A DNA stretch of 64,000 nucleotides from AP-15 sp963787425. GTDB lineage: Bacteria; Pseudomonadota; Alphaproteobacteria; ATCC43930; CGMCC-115725. The stretch lies in assembly GCA_963787425.1 (NCBI GenBank), contig CAWBCV010000015.1, positions 1 through 64,000 of the forward strand. Reading direction: 5' to 3'. The notes under the pieces were generated by a model. That model had not been told where the DNA came from. It was given only the letters and a program-made list of their open reading frames with translations, and ran no database searches. Positions 1-8,995 of this stretch are shown piece by piece. Every line of letters starts with the position of its first letter. Position 1 is the first letter of the stretch. The translations under genes and the position numbers were made by a program.

Positions 1-575
1 GACCATGTAACCCGGGATTTCGATCAAGACACCCCACCGAGCGGAATCGTCAGCGCACCGGACAGCGTCCACAGAATTGTGATGAACGACGCGAGAGTCA
101 CAAGGGAACTCAAAAGCCCAAGCGACAACCCCAGAGTTATCGTCGCGAACCGGTCGAGATCATCGGAAATTCGTTGATCCGGATTGTCGGTCGTCGTGTG
201 GTCCAATTGCATCCGGTAATAAGCTTGGTTCTCCAGCCAGTTGCGCAGAAAACGATCAGTCAGCCAGCGGCGCCAGCGGATGTGCAGTATTTGCCTAAGG
301 TAAAGCGAGTAGACGGCAACAACGATCAGCAAGAAGGCGATGATCCCGAAAATTGCGAATTGGCGCCAGAACTCCGGCCAGTTGTACTGCTGCAGGGCAT
401 CATAGAAGTCGTTGTTCCAGGCATTGAGACGGACATTGAGAGCGACGGTGATCAGGTTCAGCGCTATGACAGCGAGCAACAGCCCGCGCGCCGTCCATTT
501 CTCGTCGGAATTCCAATACGGCCACGCAAGGGCCCAGGCCTGCCGCAAGAACCCCTGCTTGGTCACCACTGCCAT
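1..575 (-). CDS. ABC exporter, N-terminal transmembrane part (YddA/SbmA-BacA-like), cut by window edge
   Basis: This is the first part of an inner-membrane ABC transporter of the family with a transmembrane domain fused to an ATPase. The visible 183 residues hold the membrane domain with several hydrophobic helices, and motifs such as NVRLNAWNNDFYDALQ and RWRRWLTDRFL are typical of the YddA/SbmA-like group. A good ribosome site (GGAGGT) lies six bases before the ATG at 575. The frame hits TGA at 24-26. The other frame across 1-23 reads GVLIEIPGYMV, which is the family continuation. One G therefore seems to be missing from the run at 32-35, by mutation or sequencing error. The ATPase domain would lie outside the window. 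The substrate is unknown. Confidence 0.75.
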
Positions 576-633
576 TATTACCTCCGTCGATCTCGCCCTG
601 CCTGATGATACGCCTTATGATCCCCGCCTCGTC

Positions 634-1092
634 ATGTCTGCGTCCGCCGCCGAGCTGACCGGGGCCGCCCTTCTGGCGCGCGGCGTCTGCCGTACTCTGG
701 AGCAGCTCGGTTATGTGAGCCTGGTGGAATTCCCGCTCGCTAATGGCCGGCGCGCCGATGTTCTCGCTCTCGGCAGGACGGGCGATCTCGTCATCGTCGA
801 GATCAAGACCTCCGTGGCCGATTTTCGGGCCGACCGCAAGTGGAGCGCCTACCGTGACTTCTCGGATCGCCTTTACTTCGCTGTGCCAAACGACTTTCCG
901 CGCCCGCTGATCCCCGATGAATGCGGCCTAATGGTGGCGGATTCGTTCGGCGCGGCCGTGCTTCGCGACGGCAGCACAACGAGGCTCGATGCCGGCCGCC
1001 GCCGCGCCCTGACGATGCGCTTTGCCCGCATCGCGGCGACGCGGCTGCGCCGCCTTCTCGACCCCGAAGCGGGACGATTGGGCGGAATGTGA
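634..1092 (+). CDS. mmcB: MmcB-type DNA repair nuclease family protein
   Basis: MmcB is a small alphaproteobacterial protein of the PD-(D/E)XK nuclease fold, linked to the DNA-damage (mutagenesis) response. The start at ATG 634 gives 152 residues. The nuclease-like core is visible as D42 in RRADVLALG and E56-x-K58 in VIVEIKTSVADF, followed by the family stretch DFRADRKW. The open frame continues upstream to 412, but that part overlaps the divergent ABC gene and lacks family similarity. No clear ribosome site precedes 634, so the exact start is uncertain. It is transcribed away from the ABC gene, whose start lies 58 bases upstream on the other strand. Confidence 0.8.
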   Translation: MSASAAELTGAALLARGVCRTLEQLGYVSLVEFPLANGRRADVLALGRTGDLVIVEIKTSVADFRADRKWSAYRDFSDRLYFAVPNDFPRPLIPDECGLMVADSFGAAVLRDGSTTRLDAGRRRALTMRFARIAATRLRRLLDPEAGRLGGM

Positions 1093-1306
1093 CGTTCGCC
1101 GCGGCGCTCAGCTGCCGTGGATCCGGGAACCATTCTTTCAATCGATCCGAACTACTATCACGGCCCTCATATGCTCTGGCTGTCGAAGCAAAACCAGGGG
1201 CATCCCCAGGTGGAACGGTGTCGGCGCTAGGACTAGCGTTGTGAGCGCACGCGTCGAGTGGTTGACCGGAATGACGCGCGCAGACCGGTTCGGCCGGTAA
1301 GGCGTG

Positions 1307-2773
1307 TCAGCTGGCGAGGCGCGCGATGGTTGCCGTCGTGCTGTAACCCGGCACGACTTTGGCGAGAAGCACCTCGCCACCTGAGTGCTTGACGAAGTCG
1401 GCCCCGATGACCTCATCGAGGCGGTAGTCGTCGCCTTTGACGAGGAGCTGCGGACGGATGTCCCGGATCAGCTCCATCGGCGTATCCTCCTCGAACACGA
1501 CGATCAGATCGACCGCCGCGAGCGAGGCCAGAACAGCCGCACGCTCGGTTTCGCTCTGGATCGGACGGCGCGGCCCTTTGACCCGCGCCGTTGACACATC
1601 GCTGTTGAGCCCGACGACGAGCCGATCGCACGCGGCCTTGGCTTGCCCGAGCAATGCCACGTGCCCGGGGTGCAGCAAGTCGAAGCAGCCGTTAGTAAAG
1701 CCTATTTTGAGCCCATGGCGGCGCCAGCGCGCCACCAAATCGAGCGCGTGCGAGCGTGGCACTACCTTGTCCGCGTCGTGGCGATCGCGGCCATTGAGAG
1801 CGGCGGTGAGCTCGCTCGCATACACCACTGCGGTGCCGATCTTGCCGACGACGATGCCGGCAGCGACATTTCCGAGACGAGCCGCATCGGTCAAGCCGAC
1901 GCCGACCGCGAGAGCCGCGGCGACCCCCGCCACGACAGTATCGCCAGCGCCGGAAACATCGAAGACCTCGCGGACCTCGGCGCGTTGAATGTGAGCCGCA
2001 CCGTCGGCCGCAATCAGCAGCGACCCTTCCGCGCCGAGCGAGGCGAGAACCGCGTTGAAACCGCAACGCTCGATCAGCGCGCGGGAGGCAGCAATTATCT
2101 CATCGTCGGTCGCCACGGGCATTCCCGTGGCGTGGGCCAGTTCGCGCCGGTTGGGCTTTACCAGATCGGCGCCGCGATATCGTATGTGATCGCCGCCCTT
2201 CGGGTCGACGATGACACAGGCGCCGGCCTCGCGCGCCGCCCGGATGATCTCGAGCGCCACCCCTTCGGTCAGCACGCCCTTGGCGTAATCCGAGATAACC
2301 ACGACCGAGTGGTCGGCCACAAGCTCTCGCGCCAGCCGCAACAAGTCTTCGCGGATATACGGATCGAGTGGGATCGAGCTTTCGCGGTCCGCTCGGAGGA
2401 GCTGCTGATTGCCCGCGATATAGCGCGTCTTGACCGTGGTCGTGCGTTGCGGCTGAACCAGGACATGCGCCTCGGCCCCGTCCTGCGCTTCCACCAAACG
2501 CCCGATCTCGCGGCCGGCTTCGTCGTTGCCGACAACGGAGATAAACGATGCGGCCGCCCCAAGCGCCCGCAGATTGCGCAGCACGTTCCCCGCGCCGCCC
2601 AACGTCTTCATCTCGCGTTCGATCCACAGCACCGGGATCGGTGCTTCGGGCGACACTCGCTCGACTTGGCCATAAACATAGTGATCGAGCATTACATCGC
2701 CGATGCACAACACGCGCGCCGTTTTCAGACGCTCAATGTAGGGTAGGAGCTCGCTGTCGTCGGCCATTGGCAA
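1307..2773 (-). CDS. hldE: Bifunctional heptose-7-phosphate kinase / heptose-1-phosphate adenylyltransferase
   Basis: HldE carries out two steps in making ADP-heptose for the lipopolysaccharide inner core: phosphorylation of D-glycero-D-manno-heptose 7-phosphate and adenylylation of the 1-phosphate. The 488 residues match the full fused form. The N-terminal PfkB-type kinase spans about 1-330, with GGAGNVLRNL near 58 and the anion-hole motif VSGAGDTVVAG near 272. The C-terminal nucleotidyltransferase has the GCFDLLHPGH motif near 362 and a late VKGDDY motif. A second ATG two codons downstream could be the real start. It is on the same strand as the Smr and lut genes, with 115 bases between it and the Smr gene. 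Confidence 0.95.
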   Translation of the reverse strand: MPMADDSELLPYIERLKTARVLCIGDVMLDHYVYGQVERVSPEAPIPVLWIEREMKTLGGAGNVLRNLRALGAAASFISVVGNDEAGREIGRLVEAQDGAEAHVLVQPQRTTTVKTRYIAGNQQLLRADRESSIPLDPYIREDLLRLARELVADHSVVVISDYAKGVLTEGVALEIIRAAREAGACVIVDPKGGDHIRYRGADLVKPNRRELAHATGMPVATDDEIIAASRALIERCGFNAVLASLGAEGSLLIAADGAAHIQRAEVREVFDVSGAGDTVVAGVAAALAVGVGLTDAARLGNVAAGIVVGKIGTAVVYASELTAALNGRDRHDADKVVPRSHALDLVARWRRHGLKIGFTNGCFDLLHPGHVALLGQAKAACDRLVVGLNSDVSTARVKGPRRPIQSETERAAVLASLAAVDLIVVFEEDTPMELIRDIRPQLLVKGDDYRLDEVIGADFVKHSGGEVLLAKVVPGYSTTATIARLAS

Positions 2774-2888
2774 TTCGTGAGGTGGAAGCTACGTGGTCTT
2801 GTGACGGTACCGACAGATCCTCGCAAGAAAAATGCCGCGGCATTCTTGCCGTTCTCGCGTGAAATGCGACTATTCGTCTCGTCTCGGT

Positions 2889-3419
2889 TTAGCGGCGGCG
2901 CAGCAGCAGATAGGTGGCGCCGGGACCTCCGTGATACGGCTGCGCCGGCGCGATTGCGAGGACGTGCCGCCGCAGCTCCGGTTTCTCAAGCCAGCGCGGA
3001 ACCGAACTCTTGAGGACGCCAGGCCCGCTATGGCCGAGTCCTCGCCCGGTGATGACGAGCACACAACGCCGTCCCGCGGCCCGCGAAGCCGCGATGAAGG
3101 CAGAGAGCACCTCATGCGCCTCGGCTTGGGTCATTCCGTGCAGATCGAGGCGTGCCTCGATCCTGTGCTGACCGCGCTTCAGCCGTTCGGCGTTGGCGCG
3201 GTCGATCCCGGCAAAGCGATCGAGGGGCGGCAAGGGGGTCGCACGGTGTCGCTCAACCCGCGCCGAAGCGACCTCCGCCTCCCGGCGCGACGCTTCCGAA
3301 TTGGCCGGCCCGGCGCCCCGCAACGGCCGAACGTCGCGAACCGCCTCTTGCCATAATCCATGATCACCCCGCGGGCACCGTCTATCCCTCGTCCCGTTCA
3401 CTTCTCGCCGCCTGACCAT
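2889..3419 (-). CDS. Smr-domain protein (Smr/MutS2 C-terminal family)
   Basis: This is a stand-alone Smr-domain protein of about 176 residues. The Smr domain occupies the C-terminal half and shows the signatures LDLHGMTQAEA, ITGRGLGHSG and HGGPGATYLLL. Smr domains are nucleic-acid-binding and often nicking endonuclease modules. The basic N-terminal segment contains VRDVRPLRG, which is usual for short proteobacterial Smr proteins. I chose ATG 3419; a GTG at 3401 is also possible. Either start overlaps the end of lutC (stop at 3382-3384), so it is probably translated from the lut transcript. Its exact role is not visible from the sequence. Confidence 0.85.
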   Translation of the reverse strand: MVRRREVNGTRDRRCPRGDHGLWQEAVRDVRPLRGAGPANSEASRREAEVASARVERHRATPLPPLDRFAGIDRANAERLKRGQHRIEARLDLHGMTQAEAHEVLSAFIAASRAAGRRCVLVITGRGLGHSGPGVLKSSVPRWLEKPELRRHVLAIAPAQPYHGGPGATYLLLRRR

Positions 3420-4095
3420 CCTCGACGAGAACGATATGGAGACGCCTGGGCCCGTGCGCACCCAGTTCGATGTGCTGCTCGATATCTGCCGTGCGCGACG
3501 GACCGGTGACGAAGTTTATGGCCCGCGGCAATGCTTCCGATGTTTTGCCGGTTTTAAGGCGGTCCCAGCCATCTTCGTACGTCGCGACAACCTGGTCGCG
3601 GCGGACCACCACGATATGGGTCTCCGGCAGAAAATTGAGCGTCGTTGGGGTCTGCGCTCCGGAAACCAGCATCAAAGTGCCGGTTTCGGCAATTGCGGCA
3701 TGACAGGGGGTGAGGCTGACCCGGTCTTCGGCCGCAGCCCGGCCGCGGCAGATCTGCAGCAACGGCCAGGTGTTCCACGGGATCTCATCGAGACTTGGGT
3801 CGGGGGCCATGACGAGCTCGGCCGGAAGGTTTTCCGCGACAAGATAACGCGCGATCGCCTCCGGCACCTCCGCGGGTGAGCCCACCCTTGTTACCGTCGC
3901 CTGCACCTCCTCTGCCATCGCAATAAACAGCTCGACCCGCCCCCGCTCGTCGATCGCCGTCGCCCGGGCGGGAACCAGGTTTCGGCGATGCGCCGCGATG
4001 CGGGCACGCAATTCCGCCTCCCCAGCAGAATCGAGCCGACCGCGGCCGAGCGAGTTCCGAAGGGTGGCAAGAATTCTTTCGCGGGCCTCGCTCAC
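3382..4095 (-). CDS. lutC: L-lactate utilization protein LutC family (LUD domain)
   Basis: LutC is the third component of the iron-sulfur L-lactate oxidation system LutABC. The product is 237 residues and is mostly one LUD domain, with ETGTLMLVSGAQ and LNFLPETHIVVV in the centre and GPSRTADIEQHIELGAHGPR at the end, a motif shared with LutB. The GTG start at 4095 overlaps the lutB stop as GTGA, which points to coupled translation. A longer open frame runs to 4584, but that is only the antisense-frame shadow of lutB. The gene order lutA-lutB-lutC on one transcript supports the assignment. Confidence 0.88.
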   Translation of the reverse strand: MSEARERILATLRNSLGRGRLDSAGEAELRARIAAHRRNLVPARATAIDERGRVELFIAMAEEVQATVTRVGSPAEVPEAIARYLVAENLPAELVMAPDPSLDEIPWNTWPLLQICRGRAAAEDRVSLTPCHAAIAETGTLMLVSGAQTPTTLNFLPETHIVVVRRDQVVATYEDGWDRLKTGKTSEALPRAINFVTGPSRTADIEQHIELGAHGPRRLHIVLVEDGQAARSERDEG

Positions 4096-5522
4096 TTCGC
4101 AGCTCCGCTCTTCTGCCGCTGCACCCAAAGGCTGTGAAAGCTGCGGCCCTCCGGCGCCGGCATATCGCGCACCCCGGTCCAGCCAGCGGCCAGGGGCAGA
4201 GTGCGGAACCGGCCGCGCCGGCCGCCGGCCCAGCCGAGCGCCCGGCTGCCTATCTCCGTAAGCGCGTGATAGAGCGCCGGGCGGCGTGCCACCCATGCCC
4301 ACGCGGCAAGGCCACTGCGGTAGGCCCGCGGGCTCAGCTTTTTGGCGTATTCGCGCTCGCGCCAATAGCGCATCATCTTCGTCAGCGGGATCTTGACCGG
4401 GCATACGCTCTCGCAGCGCCCGCAAAACGTCGAGGCGTTCGGCAGATGCCCAGTTTCCTCGATGCCGATCAGGCTCGGCGTCAATACCGCGCCCATCGGC
4501 CCCGGATAGACCCAGCCATAGGCATGGCCGCCGACCGCGGCATAAACCGGACAGTGGTTCATGCATGCCGAACAACGGATGCATCGTAGCATGTCCTGGA
4601 ATTCCGTGCCGATCATCGCGCTGCGGCCATTGTCGAGCAGAACCACGTGGTACTGCTCGGGACCATCGAGATCACCCGCCCGGCGCGGTCCGGTCGAAAT
4701 CGTCGTGTAGCTCGAGAATTCCTGACCCGTTGCCGAGCGCGCCAACAAACGCAGCAACGTCGCGGCATCCTCGAATGTCGGGACCAGCTTTTCGATGCTG
4801 GTCATGACGATATGGATCCGCGGCAGGGTCTGCGTCAGATCGCCGTTGCCTTCATTGGTGACGATGATACTCGACCCGGTCCCGGCAATGAGAAAGTTGG
4901 CGCCGGTGATACCGACATCGGCAGCAAGGAAACGCGGGCGCAGCACCGAACGCGCCTCGTCACACATCTGCCGTGGTTCGACCAACAACCGGTCCGGATC
5001 GAGCGAGCGATGCTCGGCCCGGAACGTGTCGGCGACCTGTTCCTTAATCAGATGGATCGCCGGTGCGATGATATGGCTGGGCGGCTCATGCCGAAGCTGG
5101 ATGATGTATTCGCCGAGATCGGTCTCGACCGGGGTAATGCCGTTCGCCTCGAGGAAATCGTTGAGCCCCACCTCCTCGGCGATCATCGATTTGCCCTTAG
5201 CGACGAGCTTGGCGCCTGCCGAGCGGCAGATTTGCAGCACCGCTGCGCAGGCCTCCTCCGAGGTGGGCGCCCAATGCACCTTGCCGCCGGAAGCCTCGAC
5301 TTTGCCTTCGTACAGCTCAAGGTAGAAGTCGAGGTGCTGCAGAGTGTGATCCTTGATTGACCGGCCGGTTTCGCGCAGCGCCTCGAACTCCGGCAACCGC
5401 TCGACAGCCAGACCCCGCCGCAGCGGAAACCCGGTTCGCGCCAGACCCAGCGCGCGCTGCAAATTTTGGTTGGCCAAGCCGGCCTGGGCTGCAGCCTCGA
5501 AATTGCGGCTGGTCGCGAGCAT
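4092..5522 (-). CDS. lutB: L-lactate utilization iron-sulfur protein LutB
   Basis: LutB is the electron-transferring iron-sulfur subunit of the LutABC lactate oxidation complex. The ATG at 5522 gives 476 residues, the usual length. An N-terminal LUD domain carries GSSIIVTNEGNGDL and HIVMTSIEKLVPT. Then comes a ferredoxin-like two-cluster segment with CIRCSACMNHCPVY and CGRCESVCPVKIPL, and then a family tail. The open frame extends far upstream to 6047, but that stretch overlaps lutA out of frame. lutB starts five bases after the lutA stop and overlaps lutC by four bases. Confidence 0.93.
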   Translation of the reverse strand: MLATSRNFEAAAQAGLANQNLQRALGLARTGFPLRRGLAVERLPEFEALRETGRSIKDHTLQHLDFYLELYEGKVEASGGKVHWAPTSEEACAAVLQICRSAGAKLVAKGKSMIAEEVGLNDFLEANGITPVETDLGEYIIQLRHEPPSHIIAPAIHLIKEQVADTFRAEHRSLDPDRLLVEPRQMCDEARSVLRPRFLAADVGITGANFLIAGTGSSIIVTNEGNGDLTQTLPRIHIVMTSIEKLVPTFEDAATLLRLLARSATGQEFSSYTTISTGPRRAGDLDGPEQYHVVLLDNGRSAMIGTEFQDMLRCIRCSACMNHCPVYAAVGGHAYGWVYPGPMGAVLTPSLIGIEETGHLPNASTFCGRCESVCPVKIPLTKMMRYWREREYAKKLSPRAYRSGLAAWAWVARRPALYHALTEIGSRALGWAGGRRGRFRTLPLAAGWTGVRDMPAPEGRSFHSLWVQRQKSGAAK

Positions 5523-5527
5523 TCCCC

Positions 5528-6280
5528 TTACCGCGGCGCGCCGATCGGCGGGACTCGGTCGGTCATGCCCGCGAGAACCTCGGCCACGTGGCGAACTTCG
5601 ACCTGCCGGCCTTGCCGGCAGAGTTTGCCCGCTATGTTCAGCAGACAGCCGAGATCTCCGGCCAAGACCGCTTCGGCGCCGGTTGCGGCGATGTCGGCCG
5701 CTTTGTCGGTCACCATCTTGTCGGAAATTTCCGGGTATTTGACGCAGAAGGTGCCGCCAAAACCGCAGCACACTTCCGCCCCCGGTAGTTCCTCGATACT
5801 CAGACCCGCAACGGATGCGAGAAGCTGGCGGGGCTGGAGCTTGACGCCAAGCTCGCGAAGACCCGAGCAGGAGTCGTGGTAGGTAATTCGACGTTGCCAC
5901 TTCGCGGCGACGGCCGGCACGCCGCAGACATCGACGAGGAAGGAAATGAGCTCCCAACTCCGCTCGGCGAGGTCCCGCGCGCGCGGCCGGTTCTCCAAAT
6001 CGTCGGCGACGAGCTCCGGGTAGTGTACCCGCAGCATCCCGGCACAAGATCCCGAGGGTGCAACGACATAGTCATAGCCGGCAAAGGTATTGAATACCTG
6101 CAACGCGATTGCCTTGGCATCGGCCCGGTCACCGGAGTTGTAAGCGGGCTGACCGCAGCAGGTCTGCCGACGCGGGACCTCGACCGTGCACCCCGCCTCT
6201 TCGAGCAATTTGACGGCCGCAAGGCCCACCGTCGGGCGGAACAAATCGACCAGACACGTCACGAACAGCGCTACACGCAT
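5528..6280 (-). CDS. lutA: L-lactate utilization protein LutA (CCG-domain)
   Basis: LutA is the CCG-domain subunit of the LutABC lactate-oxidising system, related to the glycolate oxidase iron-sulfur subunit and HdrB-type proteins. The protein is 250 residues and shows both cysteine-rich CCG motifs: TCCGQPAYNSGD in the first half and VCCGFGGTFCVKYPE in the second. Other family features are the SGSCAGMLR stretch and ITYHDSCSGLRELG. It is the first gene of the lutABC set, 67 bases after mltA on the same strand, so it may be read through from mltA or have its own promoter in that gap. Confidence 0.92.
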   Translation of the reverse strand: MRVALFVTCLVDLFRPTVGLAAVKLLEEAGCTVEVPRRQTCCGQPAYNSGDRADAKAIALQVFNTFAGYDYVVAPSGSCAGMLRVHYPELVADDLENRPRARDLAERSWELISFLVDVCGVPAVAAKWQRRITYHDSCSGLRELGVKLQPRQLLASVAGLSIEELPGAEVCCGFGGTFCVKYPEISDKMVTDKAADIAATGAEAVLAGDLGCLLNIAGKLCRQGRQVEVRHVAEVLAGMTDRVPPIGAPR

Positions 6281-6347
6281 TCAATTCGGCCCGCCGTCAT
6301 CGACTCAGAACAAGCGTTCCGAAGTTAGGCTCGATCCAGTCGGCAAA

Positions 6348-7415
6348 TCAATCCGGCCGCGCCCATCCGCCGGGTGCGAGACGGCGCGCAACGCCGCGCG
6401 GTAGCAACAGATAATACCTGCCGCTGGCATTCATGACGCCGGCACGGCTGCCCGCCGCATCTCCGGTGCCCCAGAAGACATCGCCGCGCACCGGGCCTTT
6501 AACCGCACCTCCGGTATCCTGCGCGACCATCAGACGACGCACCCTGTCCGCCGAAGCGAACCGCTCATCCGCTTCGAGCCAGACCGGGATACCGAGCGCG
6601 ACGAAAGCGCGATCGACCGCGATGCTCCGCGCTGCGCTCAAAGTGGTCCCTTCGGCCCCGATCGGTCCATCGCCCTTGACTTCCCGAAAGAAAACGTAAG
6701 CCGGGTTCTCGCGGCGCAGGGCGGCTCCAGCTTCCGGATCCTGCTTCATCCACGACCTGATCGCCGCCATCGTCAGCTTGTCTCGCGGGATCATACCGCG
6801 TTCGATCAGCAGTCGCCCGACCGGCACGTAGGGACGGCCATTCTGCCCGTCGTAGCCGACCCGAACGGTGCCGCCCCCATTCAACCGGACGCGCCCCGAC
6901 CCCTGGATCTGTAGAAAGAATGCATCAATCGGATCGTCGACCCAGAGGAGTTCGAGCCCGTGCCCGGCAAGCGCTCCGTCCTCGATCTCGGCGCGTGTCG
7001 GAGGGTCAGCGCCGAGATCCGGAGGCTTGCGGTAAAGCGGGGTCTGATAGCGGCCATGGCGTTGCCGCGAGCCATTGAGCTCGATCTCGTAATACCCGGT
7101 GAACAGTCCCTCCGCATTCCCGTAATCCGCTACAGCAAGCGGAGTAAAACCCTTCTCAAAAAATTCCCGGGCAGCCGCATCGTCCCCGGTCGGCAGCGCT
7201 TCAGCCAACTCACACAGCGGCCGCCAGTCCCCCACCCGCCCGAAATCAACGCTCACAGCAACCGCATCGAGCGGAGCCACATCTGTGCGTGTCAAGAACC
7301 GGGCACAGGACTTCAGGAACACCGAGACCGCGGCCGAGACGTGATCTTGGGTCCAGCCCGATAACCCGTAGAAGCTAACCGGTTCAAGGCTGAAATCGCC
7401 TCCGTCCACTGTCAT
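6348..7415 (-). CDS. mltA: Membrane-bound lytic murein transglycosylase A
   Basis: MltA cleaves the MurNAc-GlcNAc bond of peptidoglycan and leaves 1,6-anhydro ends. The 355 residues cover both the MltA domain (LFTGYYEIELNGS, FFLQIQGSGRV) and the C-terminal 3D domain (VAQDTGGAVKGPVRGD), whose last aspartate is the expected catalytic residue. An export signal is expected, but the ATG at 7415 gives none, and an in-frame TAA lies just upstream. A strongly hydrophobic stretch (AAAAVLLGILAIVLT) is encoded immediately upstream in another frame. The signal peptide may therefore have been separated by a one-base indel near 7416. It lies downstream of the Tim44-like gene, as in many alphaproteobacteria. 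Confidence 0.9.
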   Translation of the reverse strand: MTVDGGDFSLEPVSFYGLSGWTQDHVSAAVSVFLKSCARFLTRTDVAPLDAVAVSVDFGRVGDWRPLCELAEALPTGDDAAAREFFEKGFTPLAVADYGNAEGLFTGYYEIELNGSRQRHGRYQTPLYRKPPDLGADPPTRAEIEDGALAGHGLELLWVDDPIDAFFLQIQGSGRVRLNGGGTVRVGYDGQNGRPYVPVGRLLIERGMIPRDKLTMAAIRSWMKQDPEAGAALRRENPAYVFFREVKGDGPIGAEGTTLSAARSIAVDRAFVALGIPVWLEADERFASADRVRRLMVAQDTGGAVKGPVRGDVFWGTGDAAGSRAGVMNASGRYYLLLPRGVARRLAPGGWARPD

Positions 7416-7492
7416 GCGTTAGGACAATCGCCAAGATACCGAGGAGCACGGCCGCCGCGGCAGGGCCGGCCCGGCTTACCCGCGGCCGATGC

Positions 7493-8161
7493 TCAGCCGC
7501 TGCTCGTGGCGACGAGAACCCAGTTGGGATCGGCGGATCGGGTATCGCGCGCAAAGGTCCAATAATCGGTCTTCTCGGTCGGGTGCTCCGGGTCGCCATC
7601 GACGATGCTGCCGTCCATCGCACGCGTCACGTTGATTTGCTGCGAGGTCAACTTAACCGTCACCTGCGCGTTGCGCCCCAACAGCTCGGCTTCGACAATA
7701 TCCGCACTATCCAGACGCTGAATTCGCGTCTCAAGCGTCTCCTTGGCACCGGTACGCTCGTCGATTGCCGTGACAAATTGTTGGAAGACCTCATCGCTCA
7801 GCAAAGGTCGTAACCCCGCTTTGTCAGCATTCGCAAACGCAGTAACAATCATCTCGAATGCGGCGCGGGCGCCCTCGAGAAATCGAGAGTGGTCGAAGCT
7901 CGGGTCGGCGCGATGGATCTGGTTCAATCCTTCCGCCACCGCATCGGCCGGTGGAGCGGCTGTTGCAGTAGGAGCAGCGCTGGGGCTGGGCTCGATCAAA
8001 GTCGGTGCCTTTTCCGGTGCAGGCGGGGTGCGCCGCACAAACAGTTCGCGCCGCCGCTCGTTTCCGGTCCGCCGCCCAAGGACGCTGCGCAGGCGCAGCA
8101 CCAGAAACCCTGCAACCATCGCGAACAGGATGATATCGAAGTATTGCTGAAACTCGCCCAT
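7493..8161 (-). CDS. Tim44-like domain protein (TimA-type, inner-membrane anchored)
   Basis: This 222-residue protein has one N-terminal membrane segment (FDIILFAMVAGFLVLRL, about residues 8-24). A low-complexity proline/alanine linker follows, then a C-terminal Tim44-like domain from about residue 85 (FLEGARAAFEMIVTAFANAD, near the end YWTFARDT and NWVLVAT). Bacterial Tim44-like proteins are thought to act at the inner membrane in protein handling; the precise role is not shown here. It sits between the secB/dnaQ/coaE/aroE block and mltA, the standard alphaproteobacterial arrangement. A 77-base gap separates it from the mltA start. Confidence 0.88.
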   Translation of the reverse strand: MGEFQQYFDIILFAMVAGFLVLRLRSVLGRRTGNERRRELFVRRTPPAPEKAPTLIEPSPSAAPTATAAPPADAVAEGLNQIHRADPSFDHSRFLEGARAAFEMIVTAFANADKAGLRPLLSDEVFQQFVTAIDERTGAKETLETRIQRLDSADIVEAELLGRNAQVTVKLTSQQINVTRAMDGSIVDGDPEHPTEKTDYWTFARDTRSADPNWVLVATSSG

Positions 8162-8354
8162 CTCCCTTCCGCGCCCTGCGCCGTAAAGAAATACCGGGCT
8201 CCGGGCCTCGGCTGGAGTTGACTACATGGGGCGGGGGTGGCACCACGGCAAGCGCGTTGGTGCGAGGATGCGCGGCTTCTCTATCCGCGCCGCGGCTCCC
8301 GATCGGAAGAGCTCCGGCTTTCCTCCACTTTCCCCGGAATTGAGGAAAACCCGC

Positions 8355-8921
8355 GTGATTTTGATCCGCCATGGGCAAACCGAATTCAACCGGGTCTTCT
8401 CCATCACCCGGCGGGATCCCGGCATCCGCGACCCGCATTTAACCGATCACGGACGCCGCCAAGCACAAGCCGCGGCCAGGGCTCTGCTGCCTTTCAATCT
8501 CGCTTGCCTCATCACGAGTCCTTATGCGCGCGCACTCGAAACCGCCGGGATCATAGCCGGGCATCTGAGCGTGCCGATCACGGTGGAGCCGTTGATTGCC
8601 GAACGCTTCTCGTTCATTTGCGATATCGGCTCACCCTTGGCCGAGCTTCGTGCCGGATAGCCGGATCTGGCATTCGATCATCTGCCGGATCCATGGTGGC
8701 CCCAGGCGGCGGAGGAAACGGAGGAGATGATCTGCCATCGATCCCGGAGCTTCCGTCTACGGATCGCCGGTGAGCCATGGTCGCAAATCGGTGTGGTTAC
8801 TCATTGGGGCTTTATCCGTGCACTGACCGGGCTGAAGGTGCCGAACGGCGCCGTGCTGCGGATCGACCCGACCCGACCCGACCGCGAGCCCGAGCTGCTT
8901 TTTGTGCCGGACGCGGGCTAG
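8355..8921 (+). pseudogene. Histidine phosphatase (phosphoglycerate mutase-like), interrupted by in-frame TAG
   Basis: The N-terminal half carries the phosphohistidine motif VILIRHGQTEFN, followed by LTDHGRRQAQAAARAL and ITSPYARALETAGIIAG. The second half contains VVTHWGFIRALTG with the second catalytic histidine. The two halves are in the same frame but separated by a TAG at 8658-8660, so this is a substitution-type stop and not a frameshift. With the stop read as sense the protein would be 188 residues, a normal length. A GTG at 8355 with a TGAGGAAA ribosome site is the likely start. The gene is probably inactive, or the base is a sequencing error. Confidence 0.75.
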
Positions 8922-8995
8922 GGCCGGGGCCGACCGTTGATGCGCCTTCCCGATCCGTGTTAGGCCAGCAGCCTCCAGTCTTGGGGAGGGCGGCG

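Noticed and set aside
412..633. N-terminal extension of mmcB
   Set aside because: Overlaps the divergent ABC gene on the opposite strand and does not match the family.
4092..6047. 651-codon version of lutB
   Set aside because: The extra N-terminal part overlaps lutA in another frame and has no similarity; ATG 5522 gives the normal size.
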